The translations under genes and the position numbers were made by a program. Below are positions 1-8,631 of a stretch of DNA of 64,000 bases, piece by piece. The stretch comes from Bacteroidota bacterium (GTDB taxonomy: Bacteria; Bacteroidota; Bacteroidia; Chitinophagales; BACL12): positions 1-64,000 of the forward strand of contig WGOA01000051.1 in assembly GCA_016124275.1 (NCBI GenBank), read 5' to 3'. Every line of letters begins with the position of its first letter. The first letter of the stretch is position 1. The notes beneath the pieces were generated by a model, which worked only from the letters and a program-made list of their open reading frames with translations, was not told the DNA's origin and searched no databases.

Positions 1-1
1 G

Positions 2-349
2 CTTCAGCCCCAAGGCACCTCATCCCTTTCTCTTTCGGGCGAAGGGCTTATCGGCATGGGGCACCGCGACCGCGCTGCTTTCAAGTACATCGCTTTTGGC
101 AACGACGTGGACTCTGTGCGGCTGCGGGTGCTTTCGCCGGAAGCCAAAGCCACCGTGCTCTTGCGGCTTGACCAGCCCTGGGGGGCGGTGATTGCGCGGG
201 TGGAGGTGCCGGCTTCAACGAACTGGCTGACCGTGCGGGGGGCAGTAACGGGCGTGGCCGGCACGGAACCCCGCGCGCTTTGGGTGCAAGTGCTTGTGCC
301 TGAAGACCCCGAGGCCACACTCGCGTTGGACTGGCTGGAGTTCTGGTGA
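2..349 (+). CDS. C-terminal part of a CBM6-type carbohydrate-binding protein (5' truncated by window)
   Basis: The reading frame is open from the first bases of the window to a TGA at 347-349, so this is the 3' end of a longer gene. The visible ~115 residues match the closing half of a family 6 carbohydrate-binding beta-sandwich: FKYIAF near the start of the domain, a VRLRVLS strand, LLRLDQPWGAVIARVEVP, and the terminal LALDWLEFW strand typical of CBM6. Such domains usually end secreted glycoside hydrolases or polysaccharide-binding proteins. The catalytic part lies outside the window, so the enzyme cannot be named. Confidence 0.6.
   Translation, partial: LQPQGTSSLSLSGEGLIGMGHRDRAAFKYIAFGNDVDSVRLRVLSPEAKATVLLRLDQPWGAVIARVEVPASTNWLTVRGAVTGVAGTEPRALWVQVLVPEDPEATLALDWLEFW
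36..47 (+). repeat. CGGGCGAAGGGC copy (exact 12-mer, + strand)
   Basis: Exact copy of the interspersed polar motif, inside the CBM6 coding sequence where it encodes SGEG. Confidence 0.7.
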
Positions 350-401
350 GGGTTTTGATAAAGCTCGATGAGCGACACTCCAGACCCTCAACGGCAAAAG
401 C

Positions 402-1094
402 CTACCAGGTCAAAAACCACTGAACCGCCGTCCATAATGTTTGTTCTGTTGCGCCATTGACAAAACTGTTGATCCGGTAGTCCAATCCGAGCTCTACTTT
501 GTTGTTGTCGTTGAAGGCATAGCCCAGCGTTGGAATGGCGCGAATTTCCAGGTCTGCGCTGGTGGCCTGCCATGCTTGCAGGTATTCGTTGCCGAGTTTA
601 AGGTAAGGCTCGCGTGGGTCCAGCTCCTGTCCGGAAAGCGGCCACTCCGCAACAAGACGGTAGCGCAGCCGGAAAACCGGGGGCTCCTGTTCCGAAAAAG
701 TCTGGTCTGTTGAAATCCTGTGCGCCAGGCGAACCCCAGTTAAGGGTTGCACAAACGTAAACTGCTGCACGGACCGATGTGCATTGTCGCCCGGCCGCCA
801 GCGGAAAACATAGCCGGCAGCCACGCTGTGAGCAAGGCCCACCTTTCGGGAACCCAGTAGGATAAAATCGGTTAACACATAATCTGGATCCCAGATGTTT
901 TCCTGGTCCACTGCCGGCTGCCGAAGCATGGCCCGCGATTCCACCTTCATATTCAAACTCCAACCCTGATCAAACTTGCGGTTGATGTTGACCGCCGGCA
1001 ATACTCCCAGCTCAAAACTGCCTTGCGCCATTGCCGGTTGCCAATGGCCCAATAAGGTGAACAATCCAAGAAAGAACCAATACTTAATAAACAA
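402..1094 (-). CDS. DUF2490 family outer-membrane protein
   Basis: A 230-residue protein with an N-terminal hydrophobic signal peptide (FFLGLFTLLG, probable cleavage after AMAQ), followed by alternating amphipathic beta-strands ending in an aromatic residue (TAVQWFLTW), as in an outer-membrane barrel. The spacing and the LGLDYRINSF strand near the C-terminus match the Bacteroidota DUF2490 family, whose function is unknown. The start appears to be TTG at 1092-1094. It overlaps the stop of the upstream gene by 11 bases, so the two genes are probably co-transcribed and translationally coupled. Confidence 0.7.
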   Translation of the reverse strand: MFIKYWFFLGLFTLLGHWQPAMAQGSFELGVLPAVNINRKFDQGWSLNMKVESRAMLRQPAVDQENIWDPDYVLTDFILLGSRKVGLAHSVAAGYVFRWRPGDNAHRSVQQFTFVQPLTGVRLAHRISTDQTFSEQEPPVFRLRYRLVAEWPLSGQELDPREPYLKLGNEYLQAWQATSADLEIRAIPTLGYAFNDNNKVELGLDYRINSFVNGATEQTLWTAVQWFLTW

Positions 1095-1713
1095 GATTGT
1101 CCGTATTTCTTAGGAGGATAGTTGCGGTTTGCAGCATTTGCCCCTGTTCATCAAAAAGCACTTCATGCAGGGCCGCACCTTCTGCAGTGCGCACTTGAAC
1201 AACCACTTCGTAGCGCAGCAAGACTTTATTAATCGTGTTCGAAGCGCGCACGGCGCTGTTCGCACCTTCGTCGGCACCATCAGACTTGGTTTCGGACCGC
1301 CGTTCCCAATGCTCCTGAATGGCCGATAAACTGCCGCTGAGTTGCTCTTGCACTTTGCGCAAACGATGCTTCAGGTAGGCACTGTCAAAGTGGGCTTCCA
1401 TGGCTTTCGCCGCCGACAGGGGAACTTCCTTCCACTTGAGCTCAATTTCAACATCTTCCAACTCGCCTTCGTGATTGAATTCTACACTGTATCGCCTGCC
1501 ATTCAACGTGTACTTCGCTTCATAGGAAATGCCGTCCAAACGCTGTTCCTGGTACCACTTAATTCGCGAACCCGTAGAAATTTCATTAACTACCTTTTGC
1601 GCAGTATCCGGTACCACCTGCTGAGCAATTTTGCGCTCCTGCTCAAATTTAACTTGTGCCCTGAGTGGGACTAAAAAGAGTAGAAAATAAATATATAGAA
1701 CAATTTGTTTCAT
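1084..1713 (-). CDS. Secreted protein, possibly PepSY-like
   Basis: I chose the ATG at 1713 (MKQIVLYIYFLL) because it begins a good signal peptide with cleavage after LRAQ; the ORF track extends 7 residues upstream. The mature ~190 residues contain a YEAKYTLNGRRYSVEFNHEG strand pair resembling PepSY-like periplasmic domains, then charged helices (KVQEQLSGSLSAIQEHWERR) and a second beta-rich segment. No catalytic residues were recognised. It overlaps the downstream DUF2490 gene by 11 bases. The PepSY assignment is an inference from the strand pattern. Confidence 0.5.
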   Translation of the reverse strand: MKQIVLYIYFLLFLVPLRAQVKFEQERKIAQQVVPDTAQKVVNEISTGSRIKWYQEQRLDGISYEAKYTLNGRRYSVEFNHEGELEDVEIELKWKEVPLSAAKAMEAHFDSAYLKHRLRKVQEQLSGSLSAIQEHWERRSETKSDGADEGANSAVRASNTINKVLLRYEVVVQVRTAEGAALHEVLFDEQGQMLQTATILLRNTDNLVY

Positions 1714-1777
1714 GATATACCTTATGTTATTCAAATACTTTTGTCCATCCTCAATGAACTTAATTCGATCACCCTTG

Positions 1778-2125
1778 CTACTGATTGGATGATCGCCCCA
1801 TCCGGAAGCTCACTTCCTCGTCAAGATTGCTGAACAAAACTTCATGATTTGCTTCAATATTCGCGTGAAAGCTTTCTGGCAATCGCGTCCAATCAAAAAG
1901 TTCAACCACAATTGGAATGCTGCTTTCTTGTATTTTATCTTGCAAAATCACATAAACATCAATGGGAAATTTCTGTAAGTCCTTTGTCCGGATAACTAGG
2001 TCCAGATCACTGCCTTCATGTGCTTCGCCAGAGACCCGGCTACCGTATGCCCATACTTCAAAGGGTAGGTTAACCGCTGAAAATATTGCCAATAACCGCT
2101 CCCTATCTTTACTCCTCAATTGCAT
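1778..2125 (-). CDS. mntA: MNT-type minimal nucleotidyltransferase antitoxin
   Basis: A 115-residue minimal nucleotidyltransferase. The signature GSx10DxD is present: GS at about residues 28-29 (AYGSRVSG), then SDLDL ten residues later. A downstream acidic residue in IVVELFDW fits the third metal ligand. In HEPN/MNT (type VII) toxin-antitoxin pairs, MntA neutralises the partner by adding AMP to a tyrosine next to the toxin's catalytic motif. The gene overlaps the upstream HEPN gene by 17 bases, the expected arrangement. The intact motif suggests an active antitoxin. Confidence 0.88.
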   Translation of the reverse strand: MQLRSKDRERLLAIFSAVNLPFEVWAYGSRVSGEAHEGSDLDLVIRTKDLQKFPIDVYVILQDKIQESSIPIVVELFDWTRLPESFHANIEANHEVLFSNLDEEVSFRMGRSSNQ

Positions 2126-2540
2126 GATTCTGGAGGTTTATGGCATCAATAAAGAGACGTGCATCTCGGATAAAAGCTGGTAAAAGGACTAAAGTTTCCC
2201 GCGCAAAGTTAACACCGTAATCGTGGGCGGTGTTGTTCCGATTGTCTCTATACTCCATAAAACGCTCACAAAGTTCTGGGGTAATAATCGTTCTCAACAC
2301 AGCTTGTCTAAATATATCTTTAAAGTGAAGTTTGTCTACTGCCCTTGAAGAATGCAAATATGGCTTCAACGCCCTTTTCATCAACTTACCGCTCTGCTCC
2401 AAAATTATTTCAAACTCCTTGACGCAGGCTGAACGATACATGTCGTAGTGAATTTCCTCTGGATTAGCTTTCAGCAGCAACCCATACGCCATATCCAAGG
2501 TATTCACGCAACGCTCGTAATAGGTTGTGTCAATTTTCAT
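2109..2540 (-). CDS. hepT: HEPN-domain toxin (HepT / HI0074 family)
   Basis: A 143-residue all-alpha protein of the nucleotidyltransferase-substrate-binding (HI0074) type. The HEPN RNase motif Rx4HxY is exact: RNNTAHDY at about residues 102-109. Its Arg and His are the predicted RNA-cleaving residues and its Tyr the likely AMPylation target of MntA. The upstream helix YRSACVKEFEIILEQ is also typical. It is transcribed first, overlapping mntA by 17 bases. The pair sits in the most AT-rich part of the window, consistent with acquisition by horizontal transfer. Confidence 0.88.
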   Translation of the reverse strand: MKIDTTYYERCVNTLDMAYGLLLKANPEEIHYDMYRSACVKEFEIILEQSGKLMKRALKPYLHSSRAVDKLHFKDIFRQAVLRTIITPELCERFMEYRDNRNNTAHDYGVNFARETLVLLPAFIRDARLFIDAINLQNHAIEE

Positions 2541-2849
2541 CTTTTTGTCCTCACCCTGTTTTCCTGATAAATTCCATGCTTAAATGACCCTACTAAACGC
2601 ATGACCAATAACTGGTATAAAGCTAAGGCCAAACTACCGATCGTGAAACAGCTTTACTGTGCATTAATAAACTCACAAGAATCCTATGAATGATCTATCC
2701 TGCGTTGCGCGCAAACATAACCGTACCCATTTATAGCAGTATATTCTTGCTGCAACATTTGGGCAAAACTTAGCGATAGGATCGCTCGTGTTGCCCCCAA
2801 TTCATTCTACCTTTCCACAACTTACCATTGCGCCTTCTGAGCCATCCCA
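2541..2849. other. AT-rich intergenic region (309 bp)
   Basis: No supported gene lies between the divergent hepT and phoD-like starts. The segment is AT-rich compared with its surroundings. It contains a degenerate ATCCTGCGTTGCGC (about 2696-2709) resembling the 3' half of the dispersed CTGCGTTACGC element, and no clear terminator. Confidence 0.5.
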
Positions 2850-4343
2850 ATGCGTCAACTCCTCTTCATCCCCGTCTTCCTTTTATGCATTTCTGCGGTG
2901 CATCCCCAATCCCTCCCCCCCCAGCTCTACCCTGACTCCAAGCACGCCCCCTTTTCACAAGGCATAGCCTCCGGCGATCCGATGACTGACCGAGTCATGC
3001 TTTGGACGCGCGTGGATGGGTTGGGACCAGACGAGCGTGCTGAGCTAATCTGGCAAGTTGCCGCTGATTCCATGTTTGTGCAATTGATCGCAACAGGCAA
3101 TACCGTGGCAAAACCAAACCGCGATCATTGCGTTCACGTTGATGCGGTTGGCCTGGAGCCTGACTTCGAATACTACTACCGCTTTGGCACTTCAGCGGGC
3201 ATCTTTTCTGCCGTGGGCCGGGTACGAACACTGCCGGAAGAAACGGATCACGTAAAACTAGCCGTGTTCTCCTGTGCCAGCATCTGGGCAGGCTACTTCA
3301 ATGCCTACCGAATGGCAGCATCTAACCATAACATAGATTTTATTGTCCATTTGGGGGACTATGTTTATGATTACCCCGACGAAAGGCAGCTCAACCGAAT
3401 GCCGCCATTCGAACAAAACGATGTGACCAATTTGGAGGAATGGCGGGAACGGCACCGCTACTACCTGCTCGATGCAGATTTGCGCATTGCCCGACAAAAC
3501 AAGACTTGGATCGCCATGTGGGACAACCACGACATCGATGTGCCGGATAAAAGCCGAACGGGTGAAGCCATCCAGGCTTTCTACGAATACTTGCCTATCC
3601 GCATGCCGGATTCGCTGCATCCCGAGCGGCTTTACCGGAGTTTTGCGTTCGGCAAACTGGCAACCTTGCACATGCTGGACATGTTCTACTTCCGGGGCCA
3701 GGAAACCCATCCTGACGGCGATCTGTCGGTGCTGGGCTTGCAACAGGAAGCCTGGCTTGATCAACAATTGCGTCAGTCAAGCGCCACCTGGCAATTGCTG
3801 GGTAACCAAGAAATCATGAGCGACTGGCTGAGCCAAGGCACCCCTAAATTCATCCGGAACCGCCGCGGCAACGGCAAGGTATTCGACCCCGGAAACTGGA
3901 ACGGTTTTCCCCAGGCCCGCGAGCGCCTGTTCCAGACGTTGGAAGAACTTAGCCTGCGCAACACCATTGTCCTGAGCGGCGACATGCACATGACCTTCTT
4001 TATGGAGTTGACCAGTTGGCCTAATTGCAAGGAGCTGTATCACCCGCGCCGCGCACCGGGCAGCCTCGGCGTAGAAATTGCCGGACCCAGCGTAAGCCGG
4101 GTCAACATGCGCGAGGCCGGTGTACCAGTCGTGCTGCTTCCAATAATCAAGGGAATCAGCAACCGCGCCAATCCCCACCACAGTTGGGTCAACTTTGGCC
4201 GGCACGGCTACTTTACTGTAGATCTGACCGCGGAAAAAGCCGAGGTGGACGTCTGGTTTGTGCCCATTGATCGCATGACCGACCAAGAAAAATTGGGCAA
4301 GCGCATGACTGTGCTAACAGGCGAAGGGCATTGGCAGCGTTAA
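2850..4343 (+). CDS. phoD: PhoD-like alkaline phosphatase / phosphodiesterase
   Basis: A 497-residue secreted metallophosphoesterase. After a signal peptide (LLFIPVFLLCISAVHPQS) comes the N-terminal PhoD fibronectin-like domain (FSQGIASGDPMTDRVMLWTR, FEYYYRFGT). The catalytic domain follows: FSCASIWAGYF, DFIVHLGDYVYDYPDE, AMWDNHDID and LSGDMHMTFF provide the metal-binding Asp, Asn and His residues. Known PhoD enzymes release phosphate from phosphodiesters and monoesters outside the cytoplasm. There is no T9SS sorting domain at the C-terminus, so it is probably periplasmic or membrane-associated. It is monocistronic and converges on the export operon. Confidence 0.9.
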   Translation: MRQLLFIPVFLLCISAVHPQSLPPQLYPDSKHAPFSQGIASGDPMTDRVMLWTRVDGLGPDERAELIWQVAADSMFVQLIATGNTVAKPNRDHCVHVDAVGLEPDFEYYYRFGTSAGIFSAVGRVRTLPEETDHVKLAVFSCASIWAGYFNAYRMAASNHNIDFIVHLGDYVYDYPDERQLNRMPPFEQNDVTNLEEWRERHRYYLLDADLRIARQNKTWIAMWDNHDIDVPDKSRTGEAIQAFYEYLPIRMPDSLHPERLYRSFAFGKLATLHMLDMFYFRGQETHPDGDLSVLGLQQEAWLDQQLRQSSATWQLLGNQEIMSDWLSQGTPKFIRNRRGNGKVFDPGNWNGFPQARERLFQTLEELSLRNTIVLSGDMHMTFFMELTSWPNCKELYHPRRAPGSLGVEIAGPSVSRVNMREAGVPVVLLPIIKGISNRANPHHSWVNFGRHGYFTVDLTAEKAEVDVWFVPIDRMTDQEKLGKRMTVLTGEGHWQR

Positions 4344-4380
4344 ACAGCGCATTCGAAAAGCAGCGACAAGCATAGCAGCA

Positions 4381-5055
4381 TCAAGCCAAAATCCGGCCAT
4401 CCTCCATGCGAATAATCCGGTCTGTCTTTCGCGCAAAATCGTCGTCATGCGTGACAATGAGCAGCGAAAGGTTGCGCTCCTTGCCGAGCTGCTTGAAAAT
4501 CGTAAACACATTGTCCGCATTATGGCTGTCCAAATTGCCAGTGGGTTCATCGCCCATGATAATCATGGGATCATTGATCAACGCCCTGACAATGGCCACC
4601 CGTTGCTTTTGACCACCAGAAATCCTGTTGGCGAGCTTGTTCGCCTGGTCGGCAATATCCAACAAGGCCAGTTTCTCCAGGGCATCAATCCGAATCTGCC
4701 CGGTGGTTTTACGACCTAACTTTTGCGCAGGCAACATCACGTTTTCCAGGATCGTGAATTCAGGCAGCAAAAAATGAAACTGAAACACAAAGCCAATGTG
4801 CTCGTTTTGCACCTTCGACAGTTCAGCAGGCGACTGGCCAGTGAGTTTTCGGCCCTCCAAAAACAAATTGCCGGTATAATCGCGGTCCATCGTGGATAAT
4901 ATGTACAACAGCGTTGACTTGCCGCAACCCGACTTGCCCATAATGGTCACGAACTCCCCCTTCTCCACCTGGAAATTGATGTCCTTCAACACGTGAAAAT
5001 TCACCGGATCGGTGAACGACTTATTAATGTCCTGAGCCACTAAAACTGGTTCCAT
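4381..5055 (-). CDS. ABC transporter ATP-binding protein (LolD/MacB type)
   Basis: A ~224-residue ATPase with Walker A GKSGCGKS, Q-loop VFQFHF, signature ISGGQKQR, Walker B IIMGDEP and H-loop VTHDD. The VFQFHFLLPEFTILENVMLP segment is typical of the LolD/MacB subfamily that powers FtsX-like permeases. I start it at the ATG at 5053-5055 (MEPVLVAQDI), one base after the permease TAG; the ORF track adds 8 residues. It is the third gene of an adaptor-permease-ATPase operon. Substrate is unknown; lipoprotein or small-molecule export across the envelope is the family role. Confidence 0.9.
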   Translation of the reverse strand: MEPVLVAQDINKSFTDPVNFHVLKDINFQVEKGEFVTIMGKSGCGKSTLLYILSTMDRDYTGNLFLEGRKLTGQSPAELSKVQNEHIGFVFQFHFLLPEFTILENVMLPAQKLGRKTTGQIRIDALEKLALLDIADQANKLANRISGGQKQRVAIVRALINDPMIIMGDEPTGNLDSHNADNVFTIFKQLGKERNLSLLIVTHDDDFARKTDRIIRMEDGRILA

Positions 5056-5056
5056 C

Positions 5057-6316
5057 CTATTGCCCGCGTAAAATTTCAACCGGGTCTATTCGCTCTGCGC
5101 GCAAGGCGGGCAGGTAGCCGGCAAAAAAGGTGGAAATCATGGCAAACACCATTCCGATGACATAGTACACCGGATTGAAGTTTACCGGAAAGGTCTTAAT
5201 CGTGGGAAGGGCATCTGTTTCAAAAGGCGAGTGATCGATTAAAACAGAAAAGAAATACCCGGCAACCAACCCTATCACTCCCCCGACAAAACCAATAGCC
5301 ACAGCCTGCAAAATGAAGATCCATTTTACATCCCTTCCCGAAAACCCCGTGGCCTTTAAAATAGCGATGTCATTCATCTTTTCGTAAATGACCATGTTCA
5401 GAATGTTGTAGATACCAAATCCCGCCACAACAAGCAATGTTATGGATACGGCGTAGGTGATCAGGTTGCGGATAGAAGTTCCGGTTTCAAACTGTGCATT
5501 GGCACTTTTAATGTCGATGGCCCGGATGTTAAACTGCCGCTGCAGGCGAGCGGCCATCGGAGCCGCAAGCTCAATATCGTACAGTTTTACATTGATGTCG
5601 GTGATGTAATCGCGGGACTCTCCCAAAATGCGCTGGGCCGTTACCAGGTTGACATAACTTTGCTTATCATCTATTTCTGCCAAGCCGCTCTGGTAAATGC
5701 CCACAATCTGCAAGGGGAAAATACCGCCGCCCACCGTACTGATTTGAATCTTGTCGCCCACTTTGACAGCCATTTTAGCGGCTATTCCCGCCCCGAGCAA
5801 AATCCCGTTCTGGTTGTTTTTCAAGGCGCGGGCGCTGCCTTGAACAATATAGTCGCTCATGTTAAACAAGCGCTCTTCGTCCAGAATATTGACCCCGTAA
5901 ACCACGCCATTCAACTCAATGGATCCGGATATGTAGAAAACCTAGGCCATCACTTGGGGCGTCACACCTTTTACCTCTGGCATTTCTTGCAGGTAACTGA
6001 TGATGGGAAGGGCGTTGTGCACCCGCTTCAGGCTCTGCTTGGGCTTGATGGAGTGCACGATATTGATTCCATCTTTGTATTCCTCTGCCAAATCAACCGG
6101 CTGTTGCTCGCTGGGCCTGATTTCATTAAACAGGTGAATGTGCGGTGTCCGGTTCAGAATGAGTCCGTCCAACAGACCGTTGAGGCCGGTCATGAAACTG
6201 ACCAGGATAATGAAGGTGCCAATGCCAAAGGTGACCCCAAGCGCAGCAACACTGGTTTGCCTTTTTCGGGCAAGCAAGTGCTTTTTAGCAATGCGCAAAA
6301 GGATGGTCCAGTTCAA
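5057..6316 (-). pseudogene. FtsX-like ABC permease (LolC/MacB type) interrupted by in-frame TAG
   Basis: Two ORFs, 5942-6316 (124 aa) and 5057-5914 (285 aa), lie in the same reading frame and together give one ~419-residue permease, the normal family length. The first part has the N-terminal helix and start of the MacB periplasmic domain (SVAALGVTFGIGTFIILVS). After the TAG at 5942-5944 the frame continues directly with VFYISGSIELNGVVYG, then the periplasmic domain and three C-terminal helices of the FtsX module (VIYEKMNDIAILKATGF). A single C-to-T change from CAG (Gln) would explain the stop. The start is TTG, one base after the adaptor stop. It is either a nonsense mutation or a base-call error. 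Confidence 0.75.
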
Positions 6317-6317
6317 C

Positions 6318-7421
6318 CTAATCGGGTTTAGTTAAGACTGCCGCTGCGTCAATTCCCGACAGTATTTCCACCTTCTCCATGCTGCGGATTCCGGTAGTCA
6401 CTGAAACGGTGTCGCCATGGGCAATAACCCGATTTCCCTCCAGCAAATAAACCAGCGGAATGGTCAGGGCGGATTGCTTTTCGGTGATCAAAATATTGGC
6501 CTCTCCCGCTAAACCGTAATAAAGTTTCTGCGGCGCTGTTTCAAACACAGCTTCCGCTTTAAAGGTCTGAGTGCGCTCATCCTTTTTTTGATATACTTTG
6601 GTTAAACGGGCATTAAACACTTCTGAACCGTAGGCATCCAGATTGACCAAAATCTTCTGGCCCTCGGCAATGCGGGTAATGTCCACCTCGTCTAAGCGAA
6701 GGTTGAGCAAGTAGTCCTCGCTGCTGCCGATGGTTGCCAAAGCGGTTTGCGGCGTGACTAACTCGCCCATTTCCACAAACACGTCATAGACGGCACCGTC
6801 AAGCCTGCTTGTTACAGCAAACTCACCGGCATTGGATTGCGCCAGTTTATAATTGTTCTCTGCCTGCTCCAGTTGCGTCTGCAAGTCATTGCGCGTGCGA
6901 GCGACCTGGTTTTGCAAACGGCGCAGGGTGTTGCGCGAGGCCTCTAAGGCCAGTGCGCGCTGCTCCAAATCACTTTTTGAGCCAATCTTCTGCTCCCATA
7001 GGTTCCGCTGCCGGGCGTAATTCAGTGAATCGTTGTGAACCACGGATCGGGCATTCGAAAGTTGGGTGCGCAAATCATCCAACACCGTTTGATTGCCGCG
7101 CAGGTTTGCCCTGGCCAGTTCAAGAGAGGCCAGCGCATTGCTCGCATTCAGCGACGGATTTTCATTTCGAATCCGGAACAGCAGTTGACCCGCTGCAACG
7201 GAATCGCCTTCCTGCACCAACAGTGCCTCCAAAATTCCGGTTGCGTTGGCATTGGCCTGGTAGAGAAACGCCGGCTCCACCAAGACAGCCGCATAGACGG
7301 ACTCCGTCAGTGGACCCATGGTAGGCGTTATCGTTTCCGGCTTGTCCTGACATGAAAGGATCAGGGAAAGGGCAATACCCAGGCCTGCCCAGCCGGTATA
7401 AATCATCAGCGAACGCTTCAC
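6318..7421 (-). CDS. Efflux periplasmic adaptor lipoprotein (MacA/HlyD family)
   Basis: A 367-residue membrane-fusion protein. The N-terminal lipobox (LILSC, Cys at about 24) indicates a lipoprotein. It has the split biotinyl-lipoyl hairpin (ATGILEALLVQEGDSVAAGQLLF ... VTSRLDGAVYDVFVEMGELV), a long coiled-coil hairpin between the two halves (residues ~95-200), and a beta-barrel domain (VDITRIAEGQKILVNLDAYG). Start is GTG at 7419-7421. It leads the operon and feeds the FtsX-like permease and ATPase, forming a MacAB-like exporter. The damaged permease casts doubt on whether the complex is functional in this strain. Confidence 0.87.
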   Translation of the reverse strand: MKRSLMIYTGWAGLGIALSLILSCQDKPETITPTMGPLTESVYAAVLVEPAFLYQANANATGILEALLVQEGDSVAAGQLLFRIRNENPSLNASNALASLELARANLRGNQTVLDDLRTQLSNARSVVHNDSLNYARQRNLWEQKIGSKSDLEQRALALEASRNTLRRLQNQVARTRNDLQTQLEQAENNYKLAQSNAGEFAVTSRLDGAVYDVFVEMGELVTPQTALATIGSSEDYLLNLRLDEVDITRIAEGQKILVNLDAYGSEVFNARLTKVYQKKDERTQTFKAEAVFETAPQKLYYGLAGEANILITEKQSALTIPLVYLLEGNRVIAHGDTVSVTTGIRSMEKVEILSGIDAAAVLTKPD

Positions 7422-7511
7422 ATCATTGGCCTTGAATGGCTCACCAAACTAAGCCTTTTCAGGCAATACAAAATATAGGAATCCTTAAGAACAGCTTGAT
7501 ATTCCACACCA

Positions 7512-8501
7512 ATGCGGAACTTTATTGCGATTATGCCACCGTCTCACCAAACCCTGTGCAAGGACGACGTTGCCGAAGCCGCTTCCCTGCTTCGCCGGGG
7601 TGAGCTTGTGGCCATCCCCACGGAGACGGTCTATGGCCTGGCCGGACTGGCCCTGAATGAAGCCGCCGTTGCCCGCATATTCGCAGTAAAAAACCGACCG
7701 CATTTTGACCCGCTGATCGCACACCTGGCCGATGCATCCTGGTTAGATCGCTATGTGCGGCATGTGCCCGAACCTGCGCTCGCATTGGCCCGCCGCTTCT
7801 GGCCCGGACCGCTGACGCTGGTCTTGCCCAGGCAGGAAAACATCCCCGACCTGGTCACAAGCGGTTTGGATACGGTCGCCGTCCGCGTGCCCGATCATCC
7901 GCTGACGCTTCAGCTGCTCCGCGAACTTGATGCACCCCTTGCGGCCCCTTCGGCCAATCCCTTCGGCTACATCAGCCCCACCACGCCCCAGCATGTGCTG
8001 GACCAGCTGGGCGGGCGCATCGCCATGGTGCTGGATGGCGGACCCTGCCGCGTGGGGCTGGAAAGCAGCATCATTGGTTTTGACGGCGATAAACCGCTGC
8101 TGTACCGACTCGGTGGCCTGTCGCGGGAGCAGATTGAAGCCGTGGCAGGTCCGGTGGAAATGTCCCTGCACCAGAGCAGCGATCCGCGCGCACCCGGCCA
8201 GCTCCTCAACCACTACGCGCCCCGCACGCCCTTGCTGCTCGGCGACCCGGCCTTGCTCGCCTGGGAGCACCCTGGTCGTCGGCTGGGGTATCTGGCGTTT
8301 CAAGCGCCCCCTGACGGACCGTGGATGACCGGACGCGTCCTTTCTGCCAGCGCTGACCCCGAAGAAGCGGCGCGCAACCTGTTTCGCATGCTCCGCGAAC
8401 TCGATGCGCAACCGCTGGACTACATCCTCGCAGAACGGCTGCCAGACCAAGGCCTGGGCCTCGCCATCAACGACCGGCTGGAACGGGCGGCACAGCGCTG
8501 A
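7512..8501 (+). CDS. sua5: L-threonylcarbamoyladenylate synthase, Sua5 type
   Basis: A 329-residue Sua5/YrdC-family enzyme that makes threonylcarbamoyl-AMP from threonine, bicarbonate and ATP for the t6A modification of tRNAs. The YrdC domain occupies residues ~15-210 (PTETVYGLAG, FAVKNRPHFDPL, APSANPFGYISPT, LESSIIGFDG). The C-terminal Sua5 domain is also present, introduced by the linker APGQLLNHYAPRTP, so this is the long form rather than TsaC. Start chosen at 7512; an internal ATG at 7533 (MPPSHQ) is an equally good alternative. Divergent from the export operon. Confidence 0.93.
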   Translation: MRNFIAIMPPSHQTLCKDDVAEAASLLRRGELVAIPTETVYGLAGLALNEAAVARIFAVKNRPHFDPLIAHLADASWLDRYVRHVPEPALALARRFWPGPLTLVLPRQENIPDLVTSGLDTVAVRVPDHPLTLQLLRELDAPLAAPSANPFGYISPTTPQHVLDQLGGRIAMVLDGGPCRVGLESSIIGFDGDKPLLYRLGGLSREQIEAVAGPVEMSLHQSSDPRAPGQLLNHYAPRTPLLLGDPALLAWEHPGRRLGYLAFQAPPDGPWMTGRVLSASADPEEAARNLFRMLRELDAQPLDYILAERLPDQGLGLAINDRLERAAQR

Positions 8502-8549
8502 GGACAGAAAACCTCCAGTGCGCCAGGCGGCGCGCCCTACCGCACTCCG

Positions 8550-8611
8550 TCGCTTATAGCCAAAAAAACACGCAGACCCATCGCTTACGGCCAACAAAAC
8601 CCCGCAAGCCC
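8550..8611 (+). repeat. Imperfect direct repeat of about 31 bp, two copies
   Basis: Two adjacent similar units (8550-8579 and 8581-8611), each beginning TCGCTTA and followed by GCCAA, an A-rich run and CGCA-GCCC. They lie just upstream of the promoter-like box of the next gene. No function can be assigned. Confidence 0.4.
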
Positions 8612-8619
8612 GGCTTCCG

Positions 8620-8627
8620 TATCTTAC
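8620..8627 (+). promoter_or_regulatory. Possible Bacteroidota -7 box (TATCTTAC)
   Basis: Matches TAnnTTTG at six of eight positions and lies 4 bases before the ATG at 8632, so transcription from it would give an almost leaderless mRNA. No -33 TTG box is evident. Confidence 0.3.
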
Positions 8628-8631
8628 AGGC

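Noticed and set aside
5942-5944. TAG in the permease as a recoded amino acid (pyrrolysine or genome-wide amber suppression)
   Set aside because: TAG is used as an ordinary terminal stop by several nearby genes (for example at 5057, 10778, 24898 and 37544), so general recoding is not supported.
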